Assembly (NCBI GenBank): GCA_002477465.1
Contig: DLPV01000023.1
Coordinates: forward strand, 9,237-73,236
Direction of reading: 5' to 3'
Source of the DNA: Gammaproteobacteria bacterium UBA7449
Lineage (GTDB): Bacteria; Pseudomonadota; Gammaproteobacteria; Pseudomonadales; Pseudohongiellaceae
DNA: 64,000 bases
Part shown: in pieces, positions 35,992-44,432 of the stretch
Layout of the letters: each line of letters begins with the position of its first letter
How positions within the stretch are numbered: position 1 is the stretch's first letter
Made by a program: the position numbers and the translations under genes
Notes under the pieces: model-generated
Told to the model about the DNA's origin: nothing
The model's input: the letters and a program-made list of their open reading frames with translations, nothing else
Database searches by the model: none

Positions 35992-36168
35992 ATGAGTAAT
36001 AAATCAAAAAAAGAGGCGGCCGTAAGCACTCGAGTTGATCTGGAAGAGCATATCGCTGCATTTTTGAAATCTGGGGGCAAGGTCCAGCAGATTCCTTCCG
36101 GAGTGAGTGGACAAACCTCCACCAGTGGGCCCAGACAGATCGTACTAAGCCACAAAACCAGCTCTTAA
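35992..36168 (+). CDS. Small conserved-looking 58-residue protein
   Basis: The frame starts at ATG 35992 and stops with TAA at 36166-36168. The product has a Lys-rich start, then L-E-E-H-I-A-A-F-L-K-S-G-G-K-V-Q-Q-I-P-S-G-V-S-G, a pattern I associate with small uncharacterised gammaproteobacterial proteins. It has its own strong terminator at 36238-36271, which supports a real transcription unit. It is too short for routine ORF thresholds. Function is unknown. Confidence 0.6.
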   Translation: MSNKSKKEAAVSTRVDLEEHIAAFLKSGGKVQQIPSGVSGQTSTSGPRQIVLSHKTSS

Positions 36169-36237
36169 TAGACTATTCGAAAGCGTTCCATTTAATTGGA
36201 GCGATTCAATAAAGACTGGACAAGTTAGAGCGCATCG

Positions 36238-36271
36238 AAAGCAGAGGGCAATCTTCCCTCTGCTTTTTTTT
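36238..36271 (+). terminator. Rho-independent terminator
   Basis: The stem GCAGAGGG (36241-36248) pairs perfectly with CCCTCTGC (36256-36263) around a 7-base loop. AAA before and TTT after extend it, and it runs into eight T's. It ends the unit of the 58-residue protein. Confidence 0.92.
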
Positions 36272-36359
36272 GCGTCAGCGCTATCCATCCGCGCCAAGTG
36301 AGGAACCAGCTGACATGAAACCAGGCAGGCTCTTGGGATTTTTTCGAGCTACCTCAGAC

Positions 36360-37253
36360 TCAAAGCTGCGAGACTTCGTACCCCTTACCCTGCAGCAGCT
36401 GCACCAGCCCTTCTCCACCGATCAGGTGTGCCGCACCAACCAGAACGAATTCGGTGTCAGGGTCTTCAAACATTGCTTCAATCTGGGGCATCCATCGCAG
36501 ATTACGCTGACGTAACAGTGAATCGAAGAGCGCTGGCGCGCGTTGCTGCATGTCGTCAACGAACAATTTTTGCAGCGCCCTCTCATCGCCATTGCGCCAA
36601 GCTGTGATCATCTCTTCCATCAATGCATTAGTATTTTCCAGATCCTCTAATGACAGCAGGATGAATTCGCTTTCATTGCCCTCGCCCATAGCGGCCAGAA
36701 AGCCAATCTGTTCCTCAATAGTCTCAAGCGCACCAATATCCTTGGCATCTCCTAGAGCCCGGGTATTGAAGAATGCATCCACACCCTGAGGGGTGAATCC
36801 GATGCGTTGAAATTCGAGAACCTGCAGCGTGGAAATAATCATGCCCGGCTTAAACTGCTCAAGCATCACCAAAGGCATGCCAATTGTAGCGGTGTAATCC
36901 TCAAGTGCCGTAAATGCATCTTCACTCAGCACGGTCTTTAAGGTACGACCATCGCTGTAGGTGAGCTGCTGCAACATCTGCGCCTGCACACTAAGATCGC
37001 TCATCGAAGAAATATCGGTTTCAAAGTAAAGTTCAGACGAAGCCTGATAGGCCTGCTCATACTCTTCTGGCAGGGGGTAATCGCTGGGGCGTAACAGGTG
37101 AACGGTACCTCCGAGATAAACCGTGTTGTTGCCGTCACTTACTCGCCACACCGAGGTCTCTGCCACGGAAACTCCACTGAGTAGAAACGTTGCGCTAAGT
37201 GAAAACAGTACAGAGTAGAGACGAATCAATCGTCGTGCAGCAGGGAATCTCAT
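36360..37253 (-). CDS. TraB/GumN family protein
   Basis: This 297-residue protein starts with a signal peptide (about residues 1-31, ending in V-S-V-A-E) and is otherwise a TraB/GumN domain. The family motif Y-L-G-G-T-V-H-L-L appears near residue 46, and the second conserved Gly-His pair is in V-L-V-G-A-A-H-L-I-G-G-E-G-L near 278. These proteins share a fold with Tiki-type metalloproteases and are predicted exported hydrolases. GumN itself lies in a xanthan cluster, but a glycan role is not shown here. Confidence 0.88.
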   Translation of the reverse strand: MRFPAARRLIRLYSVLFSLSATFLLSGVSVAETSVWRVSDGNNTVYLGGTVHLLRPSDYPLPEEYEQAYQASSELYFETDISSMSDLSVQAQMLQQLTYSDGRTLKTVLSEDAFTALEDYTATIGMPLVMLEQFKPGMIISTLQVLEFQRIGFTPQGVDAFFNTRALGDAKDIGALETIEEQIGFLAAMGEGNESEFILLSLEDLENTNALMEEMITAWRNGDERALQKLFVDDMQQRAPALFDSLLRQRNLRWMPQIEAMFEDPDTEFVLVGAAHLIGGEGLVQLLQGKGYEVSQL

Positions 37254-37351
37254 TCCACGACCTCAGTAAATTTACAGGGTTTGAACTTAAAGGTAGCATG
37301 CCCTCCGTTCTGGTAAAAGTAACCCCACATCGCTTCCAAGGTTTCGTCATC

Positions 37352-37711
37352 ATGGCCAAATTACTGTTTCGAATGCGTCACGTGCCTGATGACGAAGCGC
37401 AAGAAGTGCGGGCGCTGTTAGAACAGAACAATATAGACTTTTTTGAGACCTTCCCGGGTAACTGGGGTATCTCCATGCCGGCACTATGGCTTAAGGATAA
37501 GGATCAATATGCAGAAGCACGGGACTTACTTGATGCTTATCAGGATGACCGGCGCCAGCGCGTGCAATCTGAATACCAGGCTAGCAAACAACGCGGTCAG
37601 GCCAAAACCACTTGGCAGGCATTCAAGGAATCCCCTATCCGTTTCATCAGCTACTTTACACTGATAGCTATCGTCCTATACCTCTCGCTTCGTTTTTTCC
37701 TCTCGTTTTAA
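37352..37711 (+). CDS. DUF6164-like small membrane protein
   Basis: This roughly 119-residue protein has a DUF2007-like N-terminal half: L-L-F-R-M-R-H-V-P-D-D-E-A then F-F-E-T-F-P-G-N-W-G-I-S. A basic linker and one C-terminal membrane helix (about residues 95-117) follow. I place the start at ATG 37352; the frame extends upstream to 37199 across the start of the divergent TraB gene but that part does not look like the family. It is probably an inner-membrane-anchored cytoplasmic domain of unknown function. Confidence 0.75.
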   Translation: MAKLLFRMRHVPDDEAQEVRALLEQNNIDFFETFPGNWGISMPALWLKDKDQYAEARDLLDAYQDDRRQRVQSEYQASKQRGQAKTTWQAFKESPIRFISYFTLIAIVLYLSLRFFLSF

Positions 37712-37887
37712 AGTTTCGGCACAGGTCATAGGCTCGGAGTCTAGCTATAGTAAGCCAGGAATGCGGAAATCGGGCTTTAGTATACGCCTAAGCTCGGATA
37801 CTAAAGACAAGGATCTCAGTCAGATGTTTCAGCTTGCGCTAAGAGAGTGATTTAGATTGTATTCCCAAAAATGGGAGTGAAGTTTCA

Positions 37888-38241
37888 CTATGAAAGAGCG
37901 TGAGAGCTACCGACCATCTCGGTTTCGTCAGAATCATAGCTCGCATCTGACATGGGCATCCAGAAATCATCACAGGCATCAAGAAACCTGATAGCAATTT
38001 CACGATTTTGAACTCTTACAACTTGCACAGGTAGTGCAGGCATTGAGTCATCCCAAGCTTCGCCATGAATGCGTACATCCAGCTCCATCATCACGAAAAA
38101 ATTCATCTCTTCGTCAAAAGTAAGGGAATGTCCGCTCGCCGACATGTCCTGAATATCGCCGGTAACCGTGCCCAGAAGCGGATGCTTCAAACTGGCCCAA
38201 AAGTCGACTTCGACTCGCCTGTGCTGTCTACGCTCAGTCAT
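37888..38241 (-). CDS. PilZ domain protein
   Basis: This roughly 117-residue protein opens with T-E-R-R-Q-H-R-R-V-E-V, the RxxxR part of the PilZ cyclic-di-GMP site. D-M-S-A-S-G follows about 20 residues later, matching the D/NxSxxG part. It is a stand-alone PilZ domain, probably a c-di-GMP effector for motility or polysaccharide control, which would fit with pilT and the glycosyltransferases in this window. The start is ATG 38241; the longer frame to 38349 has no PilZ features. Confidence 0.85.
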   Translation of the reverse strand: MTERRQHRRVEVDFWASLKHPLLGTVTGDIQDMSASGHSLTFDEEMNFFVMMELDVRIHGEAWDDSMPALPVQVVRVQNREIAIRFLDACDDFWMPMSDASYDSDETEMVGSSHALS

Positions 38242-38425
38242 TTCCGATTGCCTGTCTTTCTGACATTCACAATTGTAGTTGAAATACTTCACAGCAATTG
38301 TTGAATTGCAACACAATCTGTAGGGTTTATGGCCTGAACGGCCAGTCATTAAAGGTATAGAGAATACAAGTGCAGTGCCGCTTTTTATGTGATCTCTTGC
38401 TCAATATCCAAATTGAATTATCCGC

Positions 38426-38454
38426 TTTACTCATATCAGTCAGTGTTATATAAA
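38426..38454 (+). promoter_or_regulatory. Sigma-70-like promoter of the candidate RNA
   Basis: TTTACT (38426-38431) and TATAAA (38449-38454) are separated by exactly 17 bases and match four and five of six consensus positions. Transcription would begin near 38461 and enter a stretch with no long ORF but many stem-loops. Confidence 0.55.
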
Positions 38455-38460
38455 ATGAGC

Positions 38461-38730
38461 AGGCTTTTGCTAGTGGTTCTAACAGGGAGGACCTTCTAGC
38501 ATCCTTTGCTACCCTGGAATCGAAAGGAGGTGATCCCATCAATAGTCAATCTATTAAGGGAGCCTCCGGTTATTTAATCTGATTCGTAGTTTTAATTAGA
38601 TTGGGTGACTGGAGGGGATAATCAACAGTGTTGTTATCCTTCGCTCCCATACGTAGACGGTCCTGCTGTCGTATAACTTGTGTGCACACTCGTTACATGG
38701 CAGCGGGATTTTTTATGCCCTGTTTTTTTC
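38461..38730 (+). ncRNA. Candidate structured non-coding RNA
   Basis: This 270-base stretch has no convincing ORF on either strand but holds a series of inverted repeats. TGCTAG (38468-38473) pairs with CTAGCA (38496-38501). A long hairpin follows at 38526-38567, where GGAGG, TCCC and AATAG pair in order with CTATT, GGGA and CCTCC around loop TCAAT. Another at 38611-38647 has GGAG and GGATAA-CAA pairing with TTG-TTATCC and CTCC. Smaller ones are at 38655-38670 and the palindrome GTGTGCACAC. A weak GGG/CCC hairpin at 38701-38722 before seven T's may be the terminator. Several GGA motifs could bind a CsrA/RsmA protein. I do not recognise it as 6S, 4.5S, tmRNA or RNase P RNA. Confidence 0.5.
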
Positions 38731-38885
38731 CTTTTTTGTATTGCCTGCAACCAGCTTGCGAACTAGTTGCAATCTATCGGACAAGACGAAGGAGCACAAA
38801 CAAGGTGAGACTACTGGACGAGTGAAAACGTGGGTAAACAATCCTGCGGTGCGAGATACTCTGCCAGCACCAAAGCGTTTAACTA

Positions 38886-41800
38886 CTAACGAGTTCCCAG
38901 GTAGCTCCTCAGCCTGGGAGGAAACACGCGCTTGGTAAGCATCTGCTGAAACTGCCACTGCTGGTCGGCACTGACTTCCCTGAGAAAATGTGTTTCCCCA
39001 GACTCCATTACCGCAATAGGAACACCGCCTCGATACAGCACGCGATTGCTGGCGAGGCGCGGTAACTTTCGAGTGGGCATGGTGAGATTAATGAGGTTTG
39101 CAGGATCTGTAGCCGCCAGGCAATAGAACGGTGCCGTAGCGGCCGTTTCCCGACTGCGCTTGAATTTTCGCAAGCTGTCGACGGTTTCCGGAAAAGCGAA
39201 TTGTTCGCCTCCGACACCAGCAACAAATCGCCCCCCACGGACAGTGCCACGGAGCTCCATTTTTCTTAGCGTCACCAGCAGGATACGCCATGGCGGGGCC
39301 AGGGTTTCCTTATCAATGAGCGCGCGAAAAACCACACCCCAACGCTGCAGATAGAGCAATGCCAGGCGCTCGAGCTGTTCTTCGTCCAGCGCATTCCAGC
39401 GCGAAGGCTTTTGCTGTCCGGCCTCCTGCTCAAAAGTATCCAGCAGACTCCAGCGACCCGCATCCTCAACCCCAAACATCGCTTTACGACCCCGACGCTT
39501 ATGGCTTGTCGGTTTCTTGTGATTAGGGGTGAGCAGCGCACGCAGACCGGTGAACGAATCGCTGCAAACCCGGCCAAGGCTCACCAACTCGGCCAGTCCC
39601 TCTTCCAGCTGGGTTTTTAAAAGCCCGGTACGACTCTGAATCTGGTCAAAAAAGCTGGCTCCATGTTGTTCCAGATCCGCTGCGATACAGGCAGCGCTTG
39701 CACTGGGTGCTGCGACTTCACCTTCGCCCAGCTGGGCCTTCGCGAGGGCTTGCCAGATATCCAGATTGGATCGGGCAACCAGACTAATGGGTGTGCTCTT
39801 GACCGGCCCAGCATTGCGCTTTCTCTGCAGCGGCTGGTTTTGTCGACGGTGATTTATCAGTGGCAGCACATAGCGACCCCACATCACCTTGCCACTGATA
39901 CAAAAGACATCCAACCAGTTCGGGTCGTAGTTGGGGATGCGCGCCGGATAGATATCTGACTCCCAGCTGACCGCAGGCGCTGAAATGCCATCGAGCAGAT
40001 TAAGCGTGTTCTGCAAGCGCGTCTGGCCATCCAAACCCGGTTCAGTGCTCCCTTCTGCTGGTTGAATCGGAATTAACTGCTGATGATCAAACAGATACTC
40101 TGTAAAAGTCTCCAGGGAAACCGGTTTAATTGCCTTGCGGTGTTGGTCGATGGTGTAGCGATGAATTCGCTGCAGCAGTCTGCGCTCGCACCATTCAATT
40201 GCTGCGCTTTCTGCAGAAACCATAGCCGCAGCGCTGATTGGAGTGAACTGCCCCTGAAAGGCAAAACCTTCCACCTCAAGCGCAGTTAGGGCAAAGTTAA
40301 TGTCAGATTTATCAAGCTGTAGCTCATCGGCCAGCTGCTCAGCCGTCACCGGCCCAAGGCAGTCCAGTCGCCCACGCACGATTTCACGCAGCGCCTCTTC
40401 TTTTTCCCAACTCTCCGCCTGCAGAAATTCTGGTAAAGGTATTGCGGCCAGCTGATCTCCCCAAAGCGCTATGAAGCGCGGTAGGTACTCAGTTGCAATC
40501 CAGACTGGGTTTTTCAGTTGGCGCAGTAACACGATTCGGCCACTGTCGACCAAATCCTGCTGCCAAAGCACGTAATCCCCTTTCTTAAATTCAGCCGCTG
40601 TGAGATAGGCTGCAGTCATCAGGGCATCATGAAGTTCTTCTGCGTTGCTGACAAAGGGCCAGGCTTCGTCCCGCACCCGCTGAATTGCTTCTGCATCCAG
40701 CAGACTAAAATCCTTGGCCTCAGCCGGGTCTGCCCAACTGCGGTTACGTATCGCGTTGGTCCGACGTTCTTCAAACGGCGCATCATCAAGGAATGCATAG
40801 GGCCGTGCATTGATGATTTCCTGCGCGAATGGCGATGGCTCCCGCAGATCTTTAGCGATAAGCGTTAGTCTGTCGTTCTCGATCGCATCAATGAGCTGTT
40901 CCAATTCATCAATATCCATGGCTTCAGTTAAGCAGTCATGGATAGTCTGGTTCACCAGTGGATGATCCGGCACGTCCCGCCTGCCGGTGATGTTTTCCTG
41001 ACAGGCGATTTGATCGGGAAACACGTGCGCCACCAGATCTTCCGCATCCATGCGTTGAAACTGCGGTGGTACGCGTTTGCCATTGCGGTTGCGCTGCATA
41101 GCCAGGGAACGGGTTGCATTCCAGCGCCATCTCACCTCAAACATAGGTGCATCCAGCATGGCCTGTATCAAAGTATCACGCACCGTTGCAGTCTGCAGAT
41201 ATCGATACACTTCATCCAATGGGAAGCTGTGCACCGAGCCTAGCGAGATAACAATGCTGTCCTCATTAGCTGCAGCTTGCAGCTCAAAGTTGAACGACTT
41301 GCAAAAGCGTTTACGCAGGGCCAATCCCCAGCCCCGATTAAGACGGCTGCCGTAAGGAGAATGAATAACTACATGCATGTCGCCAACTTCGTCAAAGAAA
41401 CGCTCCATGACCACAGTGTCTCGGGTCGGCATCACGCCCAGAGCATTCATGCCACTCTGCAAATATTCGACCATCTGCACGCTGGCGCTACGAGGCAAGG
41501 CAATTGTATCTTCTAACCATTGCACTGCAGCATTCGCCGACTCGTTGATAAGCAGCTCGGCAATCTGATTACGTAATTTTGAAACCGACTGGGATAACTC
41601 TTGTGTGCGCCCTGGCCCTTCTCCAAACCAGAATGGAATTGTAGGCTGCATGCCTTCGGCATCACGAACCCGTACCTTTAGCCCATCCACGCGCAGCAGT
41701 TGCCAGGCGTGAGTGCCAAGAGTAAAGACATCTCCAGGCAAGGCCTCAAGCGCAAAATCCTCATTCAAGGTGCCGACAACAATATCTTCCGGGTCCAGCA

Positions 41801-43388
41801 CCACCTGATAATCAAACATATCAGGAATCGCACCACCGTTGGTTAGCGAAGTGAGGTTTGAGCCACGGCGCGCCCGCACCTTGTTATTTATCAAATCAAG
41901 ATGCAGATGAGTGCCACGTCTCCCTCTTCGGGTCGTATATCCTTCGGCGAGCATTTTTACCAGTGTGTCAAACTCTTCGCGGGCCAGGTCGCGATAGGGA
42001 TAGGCGTTGGCAAAAAGCTGGAAGAGCTGATCCATATCCCAACCAAGGAAATCCTGGTCGCCGTCGCCCGCTATCACTGGAGATGACACCTCGGCAACAA
42101 TTTGCTGCGCGAGAATATCTGCAGGTTTCTCTGGCATGATAATGCGATCCAGCTCGCCCTCCCTGATGCCTTGCAGCAGCGCGCTGGCTTCAACCAAATC
42201 ATCGCGCGTGAGGGGGAACAAAATTCCCTTGGGGGTACCGTGCACGGAGTGACCGCTGCGGCCGACGCGCTGCAGAAATGTTGCAATGCTTTTGGGAGAA
42301 GAAAACTGCACCACCAGATCTACCGAACCGATGTCGATGCCGAGTTCCATGGAAGCGGTCGCCACCAGCACCTTTAGATCGCCGGCCTTTAAGCGCTGTT
42401 CGGCGTTGTGGCGATGATCTTTACTCATACTGCCATGGTGCGAGCACACGCAGCCTTCACCCAATCGATCACTCAAGGCCAGAGCCAGGCGCTCTGAAAG
42501 TCTTCGAGTGTTCACAAAAATCAGCGTCGTCTGGTGACTATTAATCAGCGTCACGAGCCGCTCATAAAGCTCCTCCCAGACTTCATTACTCATCAGGGCG
42601 CTCAGTGGTGAACCCGGCACTTCGATACGTAAATCCAGCTTGCGCCGGAATCCAGAGTCGACGATTTCACAGTCCACCGAATCATCGCTACAGTTAGAAT
42701 TGCCCACCAGGTAGCGTGCCACCATGTCGATAGGCTTCTGGGTTGCAGACAGTCCGACGCGCTGCAGATGCTGGCCGCTGCTGCTAAAACAAAGTTGCTG
42801 CAGGCGCTCAATCGATAGGGCCAGGTGTGACCCGCGCTTGTCTCCCAGCATGGCATGGATCTCATCCACGATGACCGACGACACCGTGGCCAGCATCTTG
42901 CGACCACTGGCACTGGTGAGCAGCAGATACAGAGACTCCGGCGTCGTTACCAGAATATGGGGTGGGTTTTTCGCCATCTTCTGCCGCTCATTAGCGGGTG
43001 TGTCGCCTGTTCGCACCCCAATTCTGATATCCACCGGTGGCAGCCCCAGCAAGTGCAGTTGCTCAGCAATGCCATCCAGCGGCATATCCAGATTCTTGTG
43101 AATGTCGTTACTCAACGCTTTGAGGGGTGAGACATAGAGAACATGGACACCGTCCTCCAGCTGGTTGCGCAGCCCTTTCTGCAGCAGCTCATCAATGGCG
43201 CCATAGAATGCGGCAAGCGTCTTACCGCTGCCGGTAGGGGCCGAAATCAGGGTGTGGCGCCCGGCTTTAATAGCGGGCCAGGCCTGGGCCTGGGCCGGCG
43301 TGGGCTCACCAAACCTGGCCCTGAACCAGTTCCGGCAGGCCGGATGGAACTGGCTGAGAGCCTCTATCTGTGCCTGATCCTGGGTCAA
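38886..43388 (-). CDS. lhr: Lhr family ATP-dependent DNA helicase
   Basis: This 1500-residue superfamily 2 helicase is close to E. coli Lhr length (about 1538). Motif I is S-A-P-T-G-S-G-K-T-L-A near residue 50, DEVH-type motif II is V-I-V-D-E-I-H-A-M-L near 170, and motif VI is F-L-Q-R-V-G-R-S-G-H-S near 382. The Lhr core with its winged-helix and beta-bundle parts follows, then the long Lhr C-terminal domain with tandem winged helices. Lhr unwinds branched and RNA:DNA substrates and is linked to repair. A LexA box lies directly in front of the start, so SOS induction is predicted. Confidence 0.95.
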   Translation of the reverse strand: MTQDQAQIEALSQFHPACRNWFRARFGEPTPAQAQAWPAIKAGRHTLISAPTGSGKTLAAFYGAIDELLQKGLRNQLEDGVHVLYVSPLKALSNDIHKNLDMPLDGIAEQLHLLGLPPVDIRIGVRTGDTPANERQKMAKNPPHILVTTPESLYLLLTSASGRKMLATVSSVIVDEIHAMLGDKRGSHLALSIERLQQLCFSSSGQHLQRVGLSATQKPIDMVARYLVGNSNCSDDSVDCEIVDSGFRRKLDLRIEVPGSPLSALMSNEVWEELYERLVTLINSHQTTLIFVNTRRLSERLALALSDRLGEGCVCSHHGSMSKDHRHNAEQRLKAGDLKVLVATASMELGIDIGSVDLVVQFSSPKSIATFLQRVGRSGHSVHGTPKGILFPLTRDDLVEASALLQGIREGELDRIIMPEKPADILAQQIVAEVSSPVIAGDGDQDFLGWDMDQLFQLFANAYPYRDLAREEFDTLVKMLAEGYTTRRGRRGTHLHLDLINNKVRARRGSNLTSLTNGGAIPDMFDYQVVLDPEDIVVGTLNEDFALEALPGDVFTLGTHAWQLLRVDGLKVRVRDAEGMQPTIPFWFGEGPGRTQELSQSVSKLRNQIAELLINESANAAVQWLEDTIALPRSASVQMVEYLQSGMNALGVMPTRDTVVMERFFDEVGDMHVVIHSPYGSRLNRGWGLALRKRFCKSFNFELQAAANEDSIVISLGSVHSFPLDEVYRYLQTATVRDTLIQAMLDAPMFEVRWRWNATRSLAMQRNRNGKRVPPQFQRMDAEDLVAHVFPDQIACQENITGRRDVPDHPLVNQTIHDCLTEAMDIDELEQLIDAIENDRLTLIAKDLREPSPFAQEIINARPYAFLDDAPFEERRTNAIRNRSWADPAEAKDFSLLDAEAIQRVRDEAWPFVSNAEELHDALMTAAYLTAAEFKKGDYVLWQQDLVDSGRIVLLRQLKNPVWIATEYLPRFIALWGDQLAAIPLPEFLQAESWEKEEALREIVRGRLDCLGPVTAEQLADELQLDKSDINFALTALEVEGFAFQGQFTPISAAAMVSAESAAIEWCERRLLQRIHRYTIDQHRKAIKPVSLETFTEYLFDHQQLIPIQPAEGSTEPGLDGQTRLQNTLNLLDGISAPAVSWESDIYPARIPNYDPNWLDVFCISGKVMWGRYVLPLINHRRQNQPLQRKRNAGPVKSTPISLVARSNLDIWQALAKAQLGEGEVAAPSASAACIAADLEQHGASFFDQIQSRTGLLKTQLEEGLAELVSLGRVCSDSFTGLRALLTPNHKKPTSHKRRGRKAMFGVEDAGRWSLLDTFEQEAGQQKPSRWNALDEEQLERLALLYLQRWGVVFRALIDKETLAPPWRILLVTLRKMELRGTVRGGRFVAGVGGEQFAFPETVDSLRKFKRSRETAATAPFYCLAATDPANLINLTMPTRKLPRLASNRVLYRGGVPIAVMESGETHFLREVSADQQWQFQQMLTKRVFPPRLRSYLGTR

Positions 43389-43405
43389 GAAATCTATCCG
43401 CTATG

Positions 43406-43425
43406 TACTGTACAAACGTACAGGG
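43406..43425 (-). promoter_or_regulatory. LexA (SOS) box upstream of lhr
   Basis: The 20 bases TACTGTACAAACGTACAGGG contain the gammaproteobacterial LexA consensus CTGT-N8-ACAG at 43408-43423 without mismatch. The box lies about 20 bases before the lhr start codon, an ideal place for repression. Core match and position are read directly; LexA binding is inferred. Confidence 0.78.
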
Positions 43426-43615
43426 TATTGAAGGGGGCAAAGGTTTTCAAGCGATGCGCAACAAGAGCGGCCAATTTCTCCGATTTGTTGTGTCACTGCA
43501 TACCCCAAATAAATCGAGATTTTTTGGGATGACGATCCCGCGCTGCGCTAGCTCGAATTGACAAGCAGCGGCGTGCTGACTAAGTTTATAGCAAGGTATT
43601 TGTCGTAAGAAGTCT

Positions 43616-44311
43616 ATGGAAGAGTTAAAGCAAGCCAATCTGCCCACGCGTGTTCGCGCCCGTTTTCGTTCTTTCTGGATTGAGAATCGCCAGTTTTTCC
43701 TGCTCCTCACTTGTATCGTTTTTTTCAAGAGTGCAATTGCAGACTTGAGCTCGATCTCCGGCGCGTCCATGCTCCCAACCTTGTTGGATGGCGATAAAGT
43801 GTGGGTCAACAAGCTCGCCTACGACGTAAAAATCCCATTCACGGAAATCTCTCTGGCCGAAGTTTCAGATCCAGACCGCGGCGATATCGTCATCATCGAC
43901 TCGAAACGTGCAGGCAAGCGTCTGGTGAAGCGTATTGTTGGCGTGCCAGGCGATACTATCTACATGCAGAACAACACCCTGGTCATAAATAGCGTGCCGG
44001 CCAATTATGAAGTCCTGTCCCGTGACGCTGAATCCATCATCATCCAGGAAGAGTTGCCCGGCGGCGCCCATCAGGCAAGGCTCTCCAGCCGCTATGTCAA
44101 TCGCTCTAGCCGCAGCTATGGCCCAACTGTGGTGCCGGCAGACCAGTATTTCGTGCTCGGGGATAACCGGGACAACAGCGCTGACAGCAGAATTTACAGC
44201 TTCGTGCCCCGCGGCGAGATAATTGGTCGCTCCAGTTCGGTGGTGTTCTCCCTAGACAGCCACAATAACTACCTGCCTCGTGGCGAACGCTTCCTGGCGG
44301 AGCTTGAGTAA
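43616..44311 (+). CDS. lepB: Signal peptidase I
   Basis: This 231-residue inner-membrane protease cleaves signal peptides. One membrane segment lies near residues 25-45. The catalytic Ser is in I-S-G-A-S-M-L-P-T-L near 50. The Lys is probably in K-R-L-V-K-R-I-V-G-V-P-G-D near 103. The C-terminal box G-D-N-R-D-N-S-A-D-S-R near 182 is typical. It is shorter than E. coli LepB (324 residues) and has a single clear N-terminal helix, so it may be an accessory copy. The canonical lepA-lepB-rnc context is absent. The next gene encodes an exported selenoprotein. Confidence 0.92.
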   Translation: MEELKQANLPTRVRARFRSFWIENRQFFLLLTCIVFFKSAIADLSSISGASMLPTLLDGDKVWVNKLAYDVKIPFTEISLAEVSDPDRGDIVIIDSKRAGKRLVKRIVGVPGDTIYMQNNTLVINSVPANYEVLSRDAESIIIQEELPGGAHQARLSSRYVNRSSRSYGPTVVPADQYFVLGDNRDNSADSRIYSFVPRGEIIGRSSSVVFSLDSHNNYLPRGERFLAELE

Positions 44312-44370
44312 CTTACTTCAATTATTTCCCTCTTCTGCTGTAAGAAATCCCCCACTTGTCGGGTATTATT

Positions 44371-44389
44371 AATTGCGCGTTGCGCAATT
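44371..44389. repeat. Inverted repeat AATTGCGC-GTT-GCGCAATT
   Basis: An 8-base perfect inverted repeat with a 3-base spacer lies about 44 bases before the selenoprotein start. The compact symmetry suits a dimeric repressor or activator site. It could also form a small hairpin in the leader, but no T-tract follows. The operator role is inference. Confidence 0.5.
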
Positions 44390-44432
44390 CGTTATACGGA
44401 TAAACCAAGCGGTATCCCCGCAAGGAAAACTA

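Noticed and set aside
38522..38536. Fragment of a 16S rRNA gene
   Set aside because: Only 14 bases match and flanking sequence does not resemble rRNA on either strand. It is better explained as part of a hairpin.
38327..38542. Minus-strand 71-codon ORF across the candidate RNA promoter
   Set aside because: No family features and no ribosome-binding site were seen; it spans the predicted promoter and hairpins.
43526..43541. Terminator at the GGGAT/ATCCC hairpin upstream of lepB
   Set aside because: The T-tract precedes the stem on the plus strand and neither strand has T's after it in the right place next to a gene end.
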